From Solibacillus cecembensis (GTDB lineage: Bacteria > Bacillota > Bacilli > Bacillales_A > Planococcaceae), in assembly GCF_001439635.1 (NCBI RefSeq), contig NZ_LMBZ01000006.1, positions 17,450-81,449 on the forward strand: a stretch of 64,000 nt of DNA. The letters run 5' to 3'. This document shows, one piece after another, positions 1 through 8,913 of the stretch. Position 1 is the first letter of the stretch, and each line of letters opens with the position of its first letter. A model generated the notes under the pieces. It was given only the letters and a program-made list of their open reading frames with translations, was not told the DNA's origin and did not search any database. The position numbers and the translations under genes are program-made.

Positions 1-73
1 AAACTTGTAGTTAGATTATCATCATTTTCATAATTGTGAAGAAAAAGGTTCTTTTTGCATTATCTAAAAAGGA

Positions 74-102
74 AAAAAGTGCATTCAATTGAATGCACTT
101 TC
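74..102 (-). terminator. Terminator of sspE
   Basis: An 11-bp perfect stem (AAAGTGCATTC with its complement, AATT loop) lies 54 bp past the sspE stop codon. On the minus strand it is followed by a T run. Confidence 0.8.
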
Positions 103-155
103 ACCAGAATAATCGTCTTTTCACACTGTAATAGGTTTAATTAACACAAAGCAAA

Positions 156-332
156 TTAAAAATTGTTGTTATTTTGCTTCGTAAATTGTTTATTACGTTG
201 CTCAGTTTTTTGCTTTTGAGTTTGTTGTTGTAATTGATTTAAATCTTGTTCCTGCCCAAATTCCTCTCCATTATTTTGTTGTTTGTTCGTTTGTTGCCCT
301 TTTTGCAATGGATTATTTTGATTTTTCTTCAT
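156..332 (-). CDS. sspE: Gamma-type small acid-soluble spore protein (SspE-like)
   Basis: A 58-residue, Gln/Asn/Lys-rich protein with one GEEFGQE stretch resembling the EFA/GTEF motif of gamma-SASPs. In that family the protein is an amino-acid store in the spore core, degraded at germination. It is shorter than B. subtilis SspE and lacks the tandem repeat. The ATG at 332 is chosen because a GGAGGTGAT site ends 4 bases before it, although the frame stays open further upstream. The adjacent mutY and a sigma-G-type promoter at 354-383 support the call, because sspE lies near mutY (yfhQ) in Bacillus too. The family assignment rests on composition, context and promoter, since these proteins are low in complexity. 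Confidence 0.78.
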   Translation of the reverse strand: MKKNQNNPLQKGQQTNKQQNNGEEFGQEQDLNQLQQQTQKQKTEQRNKQFTKQNNNNF

Positions 333-353
333 CAATATCACCTCCATGCTTAC

Positions 354-383
354 TATTGTGGTCTGAGGTGAATTAAAATATGC
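354..383 (-). promoter_or_regulatory. Sigma-G-type promoter of sspE
   Basis: On the minus strand GCATA (379-383) is followed after exactly 18 bases by CACAATA (354-360). The sigma-G consensus is GMATR-N18-CATWMTA, so the -35 is perfect and the -10 has one mismatch. This fits forespore expression of a SASP gene. Confidence 0.65.
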
Positions 384-435
384 CTGCATGTTATTGGTAA
401 TATCGATGTATAACTAGGAATAAATCCTTCTACTT

Positions 436-1491
436 CTACTTTAACTTCTCCCAAATTTTTAACATTGGAACAGGCATGGGTAAATCAGCAATTTGCTCCT
501 TTGTAAAAAAGGTTGCATTTGCAGGTAATTGCCCCGTAATATCTTTTGCATCCACTAAGTAACTGTCCACATGCCATTTCAAATGAGAGAATACATGCTT
601 AAAATTAACTAACGGAATTAAAACCGTATCTAAATTTAATTCGTATTGCTCTGCTGCTTTTGTTAAGCTAATCGAACTGGCATCACGTTCAATCATAATG
701 AATTGCCACATGTTTGCGAGCAATCCACTTTCATCGCGCTTCTCCATCAAAAAGCGTCCTTCATGATCACGTACAACAAACACATCGTAGTGTAAATCCT
801 TTGTTTTCACTTTTTTCGTCTTCACAGGTAAGCTTGTCGGGTCCCCTTCATGAAATACGGTACAATAATCTCTCACAGGGCAAAGTAAGCATTTTGGTGA
901 AGTAGGTGTACAAATTAACGCACCGAGCTCCATCAATCCTTGATTAAAAGCAGATGTATTTTCAGCATCAATTAATTCCATAACTGCTTCTTCAAATATT
1001 TTTTTCGTTTTAGGTAACGTAATATCCGCGTCAATATTCAAAACACGGCTTAGTACGCGCATAACATTGCCATCCACCGCATGTTCTGGCTTTCCGTAAG
1101 CAATACTTAATATCGCACCAGCTGTATATGGTCCTACGCCTTTTAACTTCGAAATATCGACGCGATTATTCGGAACTTGCCCGCCGTATACTTCTACTAC
1201 TTCACGAACTCCTGCTTGTAAATTACGAGCACGCGAATAATAACCGAGCCCCTCCCACATTTTTAATAGCTCGTCTTCAGGTGCATATGCTAAACTTTCA
1301 GCCGTTGGATACTTGCTCATAAAACGGTCATAATAAGGAATAACTGTATCAACCCTTGTTTGTTGGAGCATTACTTCAGAAACCCATATATTATAAGGTT
1401 CGGTTGTATGTCTCCAAGGTAAATCACGATGTTCCTTCTTAAACCAAGTTACTAAAGATTGTCGAAATTGTTTCGTATATTGATAATTCAC
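436..1491 (-). CDS. mutY: A/G-specific adenine glycosylase MutY
   Basis: Removes adenine mispaired with 8-oxoguanine in base excision repair. The N-terminal half is an HhH-GPD domain with EVMLQQTRV, where the Glu is the catalytic acid, and LKGVGPYTAGAILSIA followed by AVDGNVMRV, where the Asp is the catalytic aspartate. A C-x6-C-x2-C-x5-C cluster motif (CTPTSPKCLLCPVRDYC) follows. The C-terminal third is the NUDIX-like domain that recognises 8-oxoG. GTG at 1491 is chosen because GGAGG lies 5 bases upstream of it. A TTG 12 bases earlier would overlap that site. Length, about 351 residues, is normal. It is the homologue of B. subtilis yfhQ. Confidence 0.95.
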   Translation of the reverse strand: MNYQYTKQFRQSLVTWFKKEHRDLPWRHTTEPYNIWVSEVMLQQTRVDTVIPYYDRFMSKYPTAESLAYAPEDELLKMWEGLGYYSRARNLQAGVREVVEVYGGQVPNNRVDISKLKGVGPYTAGAILSIAYGKPEHAVDGNVMRVLSRVLNIDADITLPKTKKIFEEAVMELIDAENTSAFNQGLMELGALICTPTSPKCLLCPVRDYCTVFHEGDPTSLPVKTKKVKTKDLHYDVFVVRDHEGRFLMEKRDESGLLANMWQFIMIERDASSISLTKAAEQYELNLDTVLIPLVNFKHVFSHLKWHVDSYLVDAKDITGQLPANATFFTKEQIADLPMPVPMLKIWEKLK

Positions 1492-1605
1492 TATTTCCTC
1501 CAAAGAATTCGATTTTATTTTATTAAAAAAGGGTATATTATAATTATAAGGTTTTGTAAAATATTTCCGTTCTTTAACGGTTCCACTAACGAGGAGATGA
1601 CTAAA

Positions 1606-2595
1606 TTGGATTCAGGCACACATTTCGTTATGGGAATTGCTTTAGGCGGCTTGGCACTTGCCGACCCCGTCGTAGCAAGTCACCCTGTTACATTTACTGC
1701 AGTGATCATAGGTACAATTATCGGCTCACAAGCTCCTGATGTGGATACGGTATTAAAACTCCGAAATAATGCGACCTATATTCGACATCATCGTGGAATT
1801 ACACATTCGATTCCGGCTGTTTTACTATGGCCTATTTTAATTACCGCTATTTTAGCATTAATTATGCCTGAAGCTAATGTATTGCACTTATGGATATGGA
1901 CACAGCTCGCGGTTTTCCTTCATGTTTTTGTTGATATTTTCAATGCTTATGGCACACAGGCGCTCCGTCCATTTTCAAGGAAATGGGTCGCATTAGGCGT
2001 AATTAATACCTTTGATCCATTCATTTTCGCTATTCATTGCGTCGGTATTTTATTATGGGTGTTCGGTGCAAATCCTGTCATCACTTTTGCCATCATGTAT
2101 GTCATTATTATTGGTTATTACATTTTACGTTTCGCTGTACAAAAGGCGATAAAACAAGCCGTTCACCATGCAATTCAAGATGAAGAGTTTGTTATCGTTG
2201 CACCAACTATGCGCTTTTTCCATTGGCGAATTGCAGCTAAATCGAAAACACATTATTATGTTGGACGTGCCTACCGGAGAACCGTCAATATTTATGATAA
2301 ATTTGAAATCCATCCGATTCCTAAAACAGAACTTATAGACTCTGCTTTGAAAGATTCCAATATGGCAGCGTTTTTATCTTTTTCTCCACTGCATCGATGG
2401 GAAATTTCAGAACTCGAAAATGGATTAACCGAGTTGCGTCTCATTGATTTACGCTATCGAAGCAATGATCGCTATCCATTCGTTGCAGTTGCACATCTAG
2501 ATGAACAACTGGCTATTGTGAATTCCTACACTGGGTGGATTTTTACTGAAGATAAGCTACAAAAAAAATTACAAATTGGCGCGGGTAATGAATAG
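1606..2595 (+). CDS. yfhP: Membrane-bound metal-dependent hydrolase YfhP (YdjM family)
   Basis: A 329-residue integral membrane protein of the YdjM/DUF457 family. The N-terminal half has several hydrophobic helices, a PDVD motif near residue 43, HHRGITHS near residue 60 and a His/Asp pair in HVFVDIFNAYG. These are the conserved putative metal ligands of the family. The C-terminal half is soluble. TTG at 1606 (MDSGTHFVMGIALGG) is preferred because GAGGAG at 1591 has correct spacing for it and sits only a base away from the ATG at 1597. It is divergent from mutY, as in B. subtilis. The biochemical activity of the family is unproven. Confidence 0.82.
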   Translation: MDSGTHFVMGIALGGLALADPVVASHPVTFTAVIIGTIIGSQAPDVDTVLKLRNNATYIRHHRGITHSIPAVLLWPILITAILALIMPEANVLHLWIWTQLAVFLHVFVDIFNAYGTQALRPFSRKWVALGVINTFDPFIFAIHCVGILLWVFGANPVITFAIMYVIIIGYYILRFAVQKAIKQAVHHAIQDEEFVIVAPTMRFFHWRIAAKSKTHYYVGRAYRRTVNIYDKFEIHPIPKTELIDSALKDSNMAAFLSFSPLHRWEISELENGLTELRLIDLRYRSNDRYPFVAVAHLDEQLAIVNSYTGWIFTEDKLQKKLQIGAGNE

Positions 2596-2634
2596 CTAAA
2601 GATAATTTACCGATTCAATCGCGTGCATAACTAT

Positions 2635-2676
2635 AAACAAACCTCCTTGAATTTTATTTTTCAAGGAGGTTTGTTC
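2635..2676. terminator. Bidirectional terminator between yfhP and yfhJ
   Basis: A 15-bp stem (ACAAACCTCCTTGAA with its complement) around a T-rich loop separates the convergent yfhP and yfhJ. Confidence 0.85.
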
Positions 2677-2946
2677 TCAATTCAATGTATCTTCACTACT
2701 ATCTAATAAATGTGCGTATTTCGGATTACGACCAGCAAACAAATGCAGCTTATCACCGTAACTTGTAATTAATTGACGCACTAGATTTTCCGTATATTCC
2801 GTGCCGCGATAATTACTGCCAGCTTTGGCCGAAGTTGCTTCAAAATCGCTCCACAATAACTCAATCCAAACTCTTGCACGTCCTGTTGGCATTTCAGGGT
2901 TTTTCGTTACTAACTCCTGTGTTAGTTTTTCAATAGTGTTCTCCAT
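2677..2946 (-). CDS. yfhJ: YfhJ, WVELL family protein
   Basis: An 89-residue protein carrying RVWIELLWSDFEAT, the signature from which the WVELL family takes its name, and SYGDKLHLFAGRNPKYAHLL near the C-terminus. No membrane segment or signal peptide is visible. Its function is unknown. It is the last gene of the recX-yfhH-yfhJ operon, 1 base after the yfhH stop, and the same neighbours occur in B. subtilis. A TAGGGA site precedes the ATG. Confidence 0.85.
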   Translation of the reverse strand: MENTIEKLTQELVTKNPEMPTGRARVWIELLWSDFEATSAKAGSNYRGTEYTENLVRQLITSYGDKLHLFAGRNPKYAHLLDSSEDTLN

Positions 2947-2947
2947 C

Positions 2948-3277
2948 TTATTTCCCTACTTTCATTGGTTGTAAAATAGATACCGGTAACGCTTCTTCAA
3001 AACGGTCGCTACCTAAACGATGGCCCCACGCAAAACGACCTTTTAAATAATCCACTTGGAAAAAGTCCCCTGGAGAACCCGTTATACGGTACATCTCACC
3101 TGGAATAATCGTATCTAAATCGACTAAATAAGCCTCAGCCATTAGCGCTTTACGCTCGTATACTGCAAATTCATTTACAATTCCTAATTGCTCTGCTTTA
3201 CGAGATCTTTCACGTAAATTCGCAATTTCTTGGCGTAATTCTTGCTCAGTCATTGAGTTATAATTTATTTCATTCAT
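2948..3277 (-). CDS. yfhH: YfhH family protein (DUF1811)
   Basis: A 109-residue protein. The N-terminal half is a predicted charged helix (MTEQELRQEIANLRERSRKAEQ), followed by an SH3-like strand region (PGEMYRITGSPGDFFQVDYL). This matches the small Bacillus YfhH family of unknown function. Its start overlaps the recX stop by 8 bases, with AAGGAG upstream inside recX, so translation is probably coupled. Synteny with B. subtilis recX (yfhG)-yfhH supports the name. Confidence 0.85.
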   Translation of the reverse strand: MNEINYNSMTEQELRQEIANLRERSRKAEQLGIVNEFAVYERKALMAEAYLVDLDTIIPGEMYRITGSPGDFFQVDYLKGRFAWGHRLGSDRFEEALPVSILQPMKVGK

Positions 3278-4079
3278 GTTGATCTTGCTCCTTTTGTTCG
3301 ATAAATTGATTGATTACTTCTACTGGAAATCCCTTTTGATAAAGGGCCTGCTTTACTTTATTACGCAGTTCATATCCGGTAAATTTAGAAGAATATTTGC
3401 GCCATATTTTATCGCCTTGATCTTCCATTAATATTTCCCATTCATCTTCTTCACGTTCGAACTTCATCTGTTCCAATATTTCTTTTACTACTGTATAAGA
3501 ATAGCCTTTTCGTAGCAATATATCTTGTATCTTTTGCTTTATTTGAACTGGTGTTTTATTGCTATTTGTGCGCACAGCTTTTTCAGCTAATTCCATTGCT
3601 AACTTCATCTGTTCATCATGCTCAAATGTTGCAAGAACTTGCTGTTGTAAGCTTTTATCAATGCCTTTTTTCATTAAATCTTGACGAATAGCTGCTGGTC
3701 CTTTTTTTGCTGTCCGTTTGCGTGTTTCCAGTAATGCCTTTGAATAGCTTGCATCATCTAAAAAGCCAAGCCTAGTTAATTTATGTAGTGCTTCTTGAAC
3801 GACTGCTTCACCATGTCCAGCTACTAACAGTTTTGTGCGCACCTCATGTTCACTGCGCATTTGATAACTTAAAAAATTTAATCCTTTATTAAATGCCTTA
3901 GCGATTTCATCCTCATATTGTATTTCATCTATTTCTGACTGCTCAAGTATTTTGCCTTTTTGTAAGTCAAATTTGATAAGCGTGTTCTCATCAACAGCAA
4001 AGGAATACTGTTCGTTTAAATAAATATTATAGCGTTCTGGATTATGTTTTTGGCGACCAATTTTTGTAATCGTTTGCAC
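3270..4079 (-). CDS. recX: Recombination regulator RecX
   Basis: RecX binds RecA filaments and modulates their activity. The 269-residue protein shows the tandem three-helix repeats of the family: SYQMRSEHEVRTKLL, LTRLGFLDDASYSKAL and the later KIQDILLRKGYSYTVV and LRNKVKQALYQKGFPVEVI. Length matches Bacillus RecX, which is longer than the proteobacterial form. It is the first gene of the operon with yfhH and yfhJ and is divergent from yfhF. Confidence 0.93.
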   Translation of the reverse strand: MQTITKIGRQKHNPERYNIYLNEQYSFAVDENTLIKFDLQKGKILEQSEIDEIQYEDEIAKAFNKGLNFLSYQMRSEHEVRTKLLVAGHGEAVVQEALHKLTRLGFLDDASYSKALLETRKRTAKKGPAAIRQDLMKKGIDKSLQQQVLATFEHDEQMKLAMELAEKAVRTNSNKTPVQIKQKIQDILLRKGYSYTVVKEILEQMKFEREEDEWEILMEDQGDKIWRKYSSKFTGYELRNKVKQALYQKGFPVEVINQFIEQKEQDQHE

Positions 4080-4205
4080 CTGAACACCTCATTTCAGCTT
4101 TTTTTACTATCTCAATGGATGCATTCCATTTTAGTATATCTCTTTTTACTTTGTTTTTCTTGAACGGTATACTATAAATAAATGATTTTCCTTGGAGGGC
4201 TCAAT

Positions 4206-5108
4206 GTGAAAATTGCAATTGCTGGTGGCACGGGAATGGTTGGTAAAAAATTTAGCAGTCTCCTTTTAAATAGCGGACATGAAGTCATCGTGTTAACGCG
4301 AGGGGAAAATACATTCCAAAATGGCATTCAATTTGTGAATTGGCTTACAAATTCAGCAAACCCAGAAGCGGCACTTGAAGGAATTGATGCATTTGTCAAT
4401 TTAGCCGGTGTTTCATTGAATGATGGTCGCTGGACAGTACAGCAAAAAGAAAAAATTTATCAAAGCCGCATGGAATCTACTGATGAAGTGCTGAGAATAT
4501 TTAAAGCACTGCAAAATAAGCCCCGCGTATATATAAATGCTAGTGCTGTTGGAATTTATCCTGTTTCCACAACAGCTATTTATACAGAAAACTCTACACA
4601 AAAAGCGAATGACTTTTTAGGTACGGTCGTACAGCATTGGGAGGACCGCGCATTAAAAGCAGAAGCGCTTGGCATTCGAACTTGCTTAACAAGATTTGGT
4701 GTTATTTTAGCTAAAAATGAAGGTGCCTTACCACTTATGACTCTTCCCTATCGACTTGGTGTCGGCGGAACAATCGGTTCAGGTCACCAATGGGTTAGCT
4801 GGATTCATATTGAAGATGTAGCAAATGCCTTACTATTTGTCATTGAACATGAAACGCTTACTGGTCCTCTTAATTTCACTTCTCCAAATGTTAAGCGAAT
4901 GAAGCATTTCGGGAAATCTTTAGGTGCTGCGTTACATCGTCCGCACTGGCTACCTGTCCCGAGCATTGCATTAAAACTTGTACTTGGCGAAAAAAGTATA
5001 CTTGTATTAGAAGGTCAACATGTAGTACCGGAAAAATTATTACAAGCAAATTTTTTATTTAAATTCATTTCCGTTGAAGATGCAATTACTGATTTTTTTA
5101 GCAATTAG
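4206..5108 (+). CDS. yfhF: TIGR01777-type NAD-dependent epimerase/dehydratase YfhF
   Basis: A 300-residue protein of the extended short-chain dehydrogenase fold. The nucleotide-binding glycine motif is GGTGMVGKKF at residues 7-16. Further conserved motifs are DAFVNLAGVSLNDGRW, INASAVGIYP and WVSWIHIEDVANALLF. The substrate of this SulA-like family is unknown. GTG at 4206 is chosen because GGAGGG lies 6 bases upstream, whereas the ATG at 4182 would put that site inside the gene. It is divergent from recX, as in B. subtilis. Confidence 0.87.
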   Translation: MKIAIAGGTGMVGKKFSSLLLNSGHEVIVLTRGENTFQNGIQFVNWLTNSANPEAALEGIDAFVNLAGVSLNDGRWTVQQKEKIYQSRMESTDEVLRIFKALQNKPRVYINASAVGIYPVSTTAIYTENSTQKANDFLGTVVQHWEDRALKAEALGIRTCLTRFGVILAKNEGALPLMTLPYRLGVGGTIGSGHQWVSWIHIEDVANALLFVIEHETLTGPLNFTSPNVKRMKHFGKSLGAALHRPHWLPVPSIALKLVLGEKSILVLEGQHVVPEKLLQANFLFKFISVEDAITDFFSN

Positions 5109-5203
5109 TTGGATTCGTATTTTCCATTTTTAACTTTAAGCTATACATTCGTATATATTTTTTTCATATGCGCAACCTACTTGGAAAAGGAGGTTGCTTT
5201 TTT

Positions 5204-5998
5204 ATGCTTAAACATAAACAACATGTCGTCGGTGTACTTTTCATTGTATTCGCAACGTTTATTTCATTTATGACCGTTGCCCGTGCCGAGGAATTCCATT
5301 GGGGCTTTAAGCCGAGTCGTGATGGCGCAACCGTTGAAATCGGCCAACCATTAGAAGGTATGTTAGAAAAATACGGTGCCATATATAAAGGAAATAAGGA
5401 GCGTAAAGTTATCTATTTAACCTTTGATAATGGCTACGAAAACGGTTATACCGAAAGCATTTTAAATACACTGCGTGAAGAAAAAGCGCCCGCAACATTT
5501 TTCTTAACTGGTCATTATTTAACGAGTGCAACTGATTTAGTGAAAACAATGGTTGCTGATGGGCATATTATTGGGAACCATTCGTATGGGCATCCGAATA
5601 TGGCTCGACTTTCTGCAAGTGAAATGCAAAAAGAATGGCAGCAGTTTGATGCAAAACTAAAAGAGCTAACTGGCATTGAACGCACGATTTATACGCGTCC
5701 ACCAGAAGGTACTTTTAATGAACAAGTTCTAAAAGTCGGCAATGACTTAGGTTATCGCCATATGTTTTGGTCCATCGCTTTCAAAGACTGGCTAAAAGAT
5801 GAACGCCGCGGCGCAGATTATGCGTACAATGCATTGATGAATCAATTACATCCTGGAGCGGTTATTTTAATGCATACAGTTGCGCAAGATAATGCTGAAG
5901 CTCTTCCTAAATTCATTAAAGATGCCAAAGCAAAAGGCTATACTTTTAGCTCACTTGATGATTTAGTGATGGAATACGAAGGGGTCGCTAATTGGTAA
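5204..5998 (+). CDS. pdaA: Polysaccharide deacetylase PdaA (spore cortex muramic deacetylase)
   Basis: PdaA removes the acetyl group from muramic acid during spore cortex synthesis, a step towards muramic-delta-lactam. The protein has 264 residues. Residues 1-28 form a signal peptide ending in VARA. The NodB domain carries TFDNGYENGYT, the PdaA variant of the TFDDG motif, then HSYGHPNM (metal His pair), RPPEGTFNEQVL and a late LMHT. ATG at 5204 is used because AAGGAGGT precedes it with good spacing. Forespore expression is expected from family knowledge, but I could not find a convincing sigma-G promoter. Confidence 0.92.
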   Translation: MLKHKQHVVGVLFIVFATFISFMTVARAEEFHWGFKPSRDGATVEIGQPLEGMLEKYGAIYKGNKERKVIYLTFDNGYENGYTESILNTLREEKAPATFFLTGHYLTSATDLVKTMVADGHIIGNHSYGHPNMARLSASEMQKEWQQFDAKLKELTGIERTIYTRPPEGTFNEQVLKVGNDLGYRHMFWSIAFKDWLKDERRGADYAYNALMNQLHPGAVILMHTVAQDNAEALPKFIKDAKAKGYTFSSLDDLVMEYEGVANW

Positions 5999-6096
5999 AA
6001 TAAACGCATGTCATACGCATCCTTGCTTCCCTAAAATCCCGCTTCTTTCATTTCCTCCATTTGTCCGTTATAATGATGAGATAATATTGCATCGAC

Positions 6097-6126
6097 AACT
6101 CGCACTAATTTTAGTGCGAGTTGATG
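6097..6126 (+). terminator. Perfect palindrome upstream of the rRNA methyltransferase gene
   Basis: A 12-bp perfect stem (AACTCGCACTAA and its complement, no real loop) lies about 100 bp past the pdaA stop and 45 bp before the next start. The T run is poor, so it may be a weak terminator or a regulatory hairpin. Confidence 0.5.
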
Positions 6127-6168
6127 TGTTTAATTATGCAATTATCTGCAATTAAAGGACGTGTAAAA

Positions 6169-7545
6169 ATGAGTGAAGTAAAAATGGAAGTCGGGCAAAA
6201 ATTCCCGCTTACGATAAAGAGACTCGGAATTAATGGTGAAGGTGTGGGCTTTTATAAGCGCAATGTTGTATTCGTAAAAAATGCGATACCTGGCGAAGAA
6301 GTAACAGTAAAGCTAACAAAATTGCAAAAGAATTTCGCGGAGGCTGAAATTTTAACTATTCGTAAAGAAAGTGAATCTCGTCAAGAAGCACCTTGCCCTG
6401 TTTATACAGAGTGTGGCGGCTGTCAGTTACAACATATGACATATGATCACCAACTCCTTCATAAGCGTGATTTGGTCGTACAAGCATTAGAAAAGTATGC
6501 GAAGGAAATTGCAGCAAAAACAGAAATACGTCCAACAATTGGGATGGAAAACCCTTGGAATTACCGTAATAAATCACAGTTCCAAGTACGCAAAGAAGGC
6601 AAACGCGTTTACGCTGGTTTATTCGCTGAAAATACAAATGAATTACTAAATATTAATGACTGCTTAGTACAGCATCCGATGACATCAAAAATTACAGTCG
6701 GTGTACGTAAAGTATTACAAAAGTTAAACATTACAATTTACGATGGTAAAAGCTTAAATGGACTAGTACGAACAATTGTCGTTCGTACAGGAGTAAAATC
6801 TGGCGAAACACAAGTTTGTCTTGTAACGACTCGCAATGAGTTACCACATAAAGCCGAATTAATCGAACGTATTAAAAAAATTGATCCGTCGATTGTGTCA
6901 ATTACGCAAAACGTCAACCGTGATAAGTCTTCGTTAATTTTTGGCGAAGAAACATTCGTATTAGAAGGTGAGATGGCGATTCGTGAAAAATTAGGTGAAT
7001 TTGCATTTGATTTATCAACACGCGCATTCTTCCAATTAAACCCAGAACAAACGGTACATTTATACAACGAAATTAAAAAAGCTGCAGCGCTTACGGGTAA
7101 AGAAAATGTTGTAGACGCTTATTGCGGTGTCGGAACAATCGGTATGTGGCTAGCAGACGGCGCACGTGAAGTTCGCGGCATGGATAATGTTGATGAGGCC
7201 ATTGCGGATGCTAAATATAACGCACGTTCGAATGCCAACCTACAGCATGTTCGCTTTTTCCCAGGATCTGCTGATAAATGGTTATTCCGCTGGTCAAAAG
7301 AAGGCTATCGACCAGATGTTATTTCTGTCGATCCACCACGTACAGGCTTAGAACCAGGCTTTATTAAAACAGTATTAAATATTAAACCGAAAACATTCGT
7401 TTATACATCATGTAACCCGTCTACACTGGCGCGTGATTTACAAGAACTTTCAAAAATTTATGACGTAGAATATATCCAACCAATCGATATGTTCCCACAA
7501 ACTGCTCAAGTAGAAGCCGTTTGTCGACTTGTTTTACGTAAATAA
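6169..7545 (+). CDS. rlmD: 23S rRNA (uracil-5-)-methyltransferase, RlmD/RlmCD family
   Basis: Methylates uracil C5 in 23S rRNA using SAM. An N-terminal TRAM domain (about residues 5-60: FPLTIKRLGINGEGVGFY) precedes an iron-sulfur cluster motif CPVYTECGGC and a later lone Cys (NDCLVQHP). The C-terminal methyltransferase domain has VVDAYCGVGTIGMWLA (SAM site), SVDPPRTGL and TSCNPSTLARDL, where the Cys is the nucleophile. ATG at 6169 follows AAAGGACG. B. subtilis has two paralogues, YefA (RlmCD, U747/U1939) and YfjO, and I cannot tell which one this is, although yfjO lies near pdaA there. Confidence 0.88.
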   Translation: MSEVKMEVGQKFPLTIKRLGINGEGVGFYKRNVVFVKNAIPGEEVTVKLTKLQKNFAEAEILTIRKESESRQEAPCPVYTECGGCQLQHMTYDHQLLHKRDLVVQALEKYAKEIAAKTEIRPTIGMENPWNYRNKSQFQVRKEGKRVYAGLFAENTNELLNINDCLVQHPMTSKITVGVRKVLQKLNITIYDGKSLNGLVRTIVVRTGVKSGETQVCLVTTRNELPHKAELIERIKKIDPSIVSITQNVNRDKSSLIFGEETFVLEGEMAIREKLGEFAFDLSTRAFFQLNPEQTVHLYNEIKKAAALTGKENVVDAYCGVGTIGMWLADGAREVRGMDNVDEAIADAKYNARSNANLQHVRFFPGSADKWLFRWSKEGYRPDVISVDPPRTGLEPGFIKTVLNIKPKTFVYTSCNPSTLARDLQELSKIYDVEYIQPIDMFPQTAQVEAVCRLVLRK

Positions 7546-7558
7546 TCATTATGTTCCA

Positions 7559-7600
7559 AAAGCTCATTCATTCAATAAAGAATGAATGAGCTTTTCTACT
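7559..7600 (+). terminator. Terminator of the rRNA methyltransferase gene
   Basis: A 16-bp stem (AAAAGCTCATTCATTC and complement, 6-base loop) followed by a short pyrimidine run. Confidence 0.8.
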
Positions 7601-7662
7601 TGCATTATATAATCGTTTATCAGAATATTAAATAAAGTGAAAATAACGGAGGCTGATTATAA

Positions 7663-8058
7663 ATGGGACGTGTCGTACATTTTGAGTTTCATGTAGATAA
7701 TATGGACCGTGCTAAAACGTTTTACGGTAATGTTTTTGACTGGAAGTTCGAGGACTGGAGTGAATACGCAGGTATGCCTTATTTCGGTGTTACAACTGGA
7801 GATAATGAAGAACTAGGCATTAATGGTGCACTTATGCAGCGTCAAGGTCCATCGTCAATGCCTGGACAAACTGTAAATTCTGCGGTCTGTACAATGGGCG
7901 TTGAAAATTATGATGCAACAGCTGCAAAAATATTAGAAAACGGTGGTCAAATCGCGATGCCAAAGTACGCATTACCTGGTATGGCTTGGCAAGGCTATTT
8001 CATCGATACAGAAAATAATATTTTTGGTCTTCACCAACCCGATCCAAACGCAAAATAA
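7663..8058 (+). CDS. VOC (glyoxalase/bleomycin resistance) family protein
   Basis: A 131-residue single-domain protein of the vicinal oxygen chelate superfamily. The first beta-alpha-beta module begins VVHFEFHVDNMDRAKTFYGNVF and ends with GALMQR. The second runs from AVCTMGVENYDATAAKILENGG to QGYFIDTENNIFGLHQP, with the typical final acidic and His positions. Relatives are annotated as glyoxalase-like or hydroxylase-like enzymes, and the substrate cannot be assigned. It is a monocistronic gene with an ACGGAGGCTGAT site before its ATG and a strong terminator after it. Confidence 0.85.
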   Translation: MGRVVHFEFHVDNMDRAKTFYGNVFDWKFEDWSEYAGMPYFGVTTGDNEELGINGALMQRQGPSSMPGQTVNSAVCTMGVENYDATAAKILENGGQIAMPKYALPGMAWQGYFIDTENNIFGLHQPDPNAK

Positions 8059-8070
8059 CTTTTATACAAA

Positions 8071-8106
8071 CGCGATGAAAATTCCATCCCTTTTCATCGC
8101 TTTTTT
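8071..8106 (+). terminator. Terminator of the VOC gene
   Basis: A 10-bp stem (GCGATGAAAA and complement) followed by TTTTTT. Confidence 0.85.
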
Positions 8107-8188
8107 CATTTAATAAAGCTTTCCGAAAAACCTCCCTCCTAATTTAACTCTTTTTCATGTAATATATAGCAAGTAGGAGGTGTATGAA

Positions 8189-8434
8189 ATGAAAAAGTTT
8201 CTCTTTATCGTGGTGATTTTTGCCCTTACTTATACTGGATTACAGTGGATTTCCGGTTTACTTTTAACATCTAACAGCGACTCAGACATTAGTGCAAATA
8301 ATAGTTCCATGCTTCAATCCGCAGTTACATTCGGTGGCGTAAACTATTTAAATGTATTTATGTACATAGTATTATCCGCTATTATTACGGCCATTATTTA
8401 CTTCACAGTAAAAAGCAGACGTTCAAAAAGTTAA
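8189..8434 (+). CDS. Small two-helix membrane protein of unknown function
   Basis: An 81-residue protein with a hydrophobic helix at residues 4-28, a polar Ser/Asn/Asp-rich linker of about 25 residues, and a second helix at about 50-72 ending in a basic tail (VKSRRSKS). The AGGAGGTG site decides the ATG at 8189. The sequence features do not identify a family. The terminator hairpin begins inside its last codons. Confidence 0.65.
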   Translation: MKKFLFIVVIFALTYTGLQWISGLLLTSNSDSDISANNSSMLQSAVTFGGVNYLNVFMYIVLSAIITAIIYFTVKSRRSKS

Positions 8435-8453
8435 TTTTGAGCGCCTGCTTTTT
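8411..8453 (+). terminator. Terminator overlapping the end of the small membrane gene
   Basis: An imperfect stem in which AAAAGCAGACGTTCAAAA pairs with TTTTGAGCGCCTGCTTTT. The left arm is coding. Confidence 0.7.
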
Positions 8454-8880
8454 ATGCGATTGCAGCTCTGTTTTACATAACATAGCACTTTTTTGAAATC
8501 ACAAAAGTCCTAGCTAACTTTATCTCTAAAAGTTAACTAGGACTTTAATTATTACTTAATCTAATTTCATTTTGCATAAACTAACATCTCGGTAAATTGA
8601 CCGAAAAACGTTTCAACACCCTCCCTTATACGAGTTTAGATTTGTTTACTTTTTTTCAACCAACTCCCTTTCGTTAAGTTACTTATTATATTATCACAGC
8701 ACTTCAATTTTGTAAATATTCTGAATATATTATTTTTCAAATTGATTACTAATCCCTATTATTTCCCCTATTACTGGATAACCTTTAAACGGTAGGAATA
8801 ACAAAACCTTTTCGTATACAGTTGGATTGATATGGATATTACTATAAAAGAAGTAGTATAATTAAATTAAGCAAACATTA
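8454..8880. other. Non-coding stretch with one further hairpin
   Basis: No convincing gene. Positions 8505-8546 form a long stem (AAAGTCCTAG-TAACTT type, 16-17 bp) without a clear T run on the plus strand. The rest is AT-rich upstream sequence of the SE1561-type gene. Confidence 0.5.
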
Positions 8881-8913
8881 AAGGAGGGAATTCCATTTTT
8901 TCCACAGAAAAAA

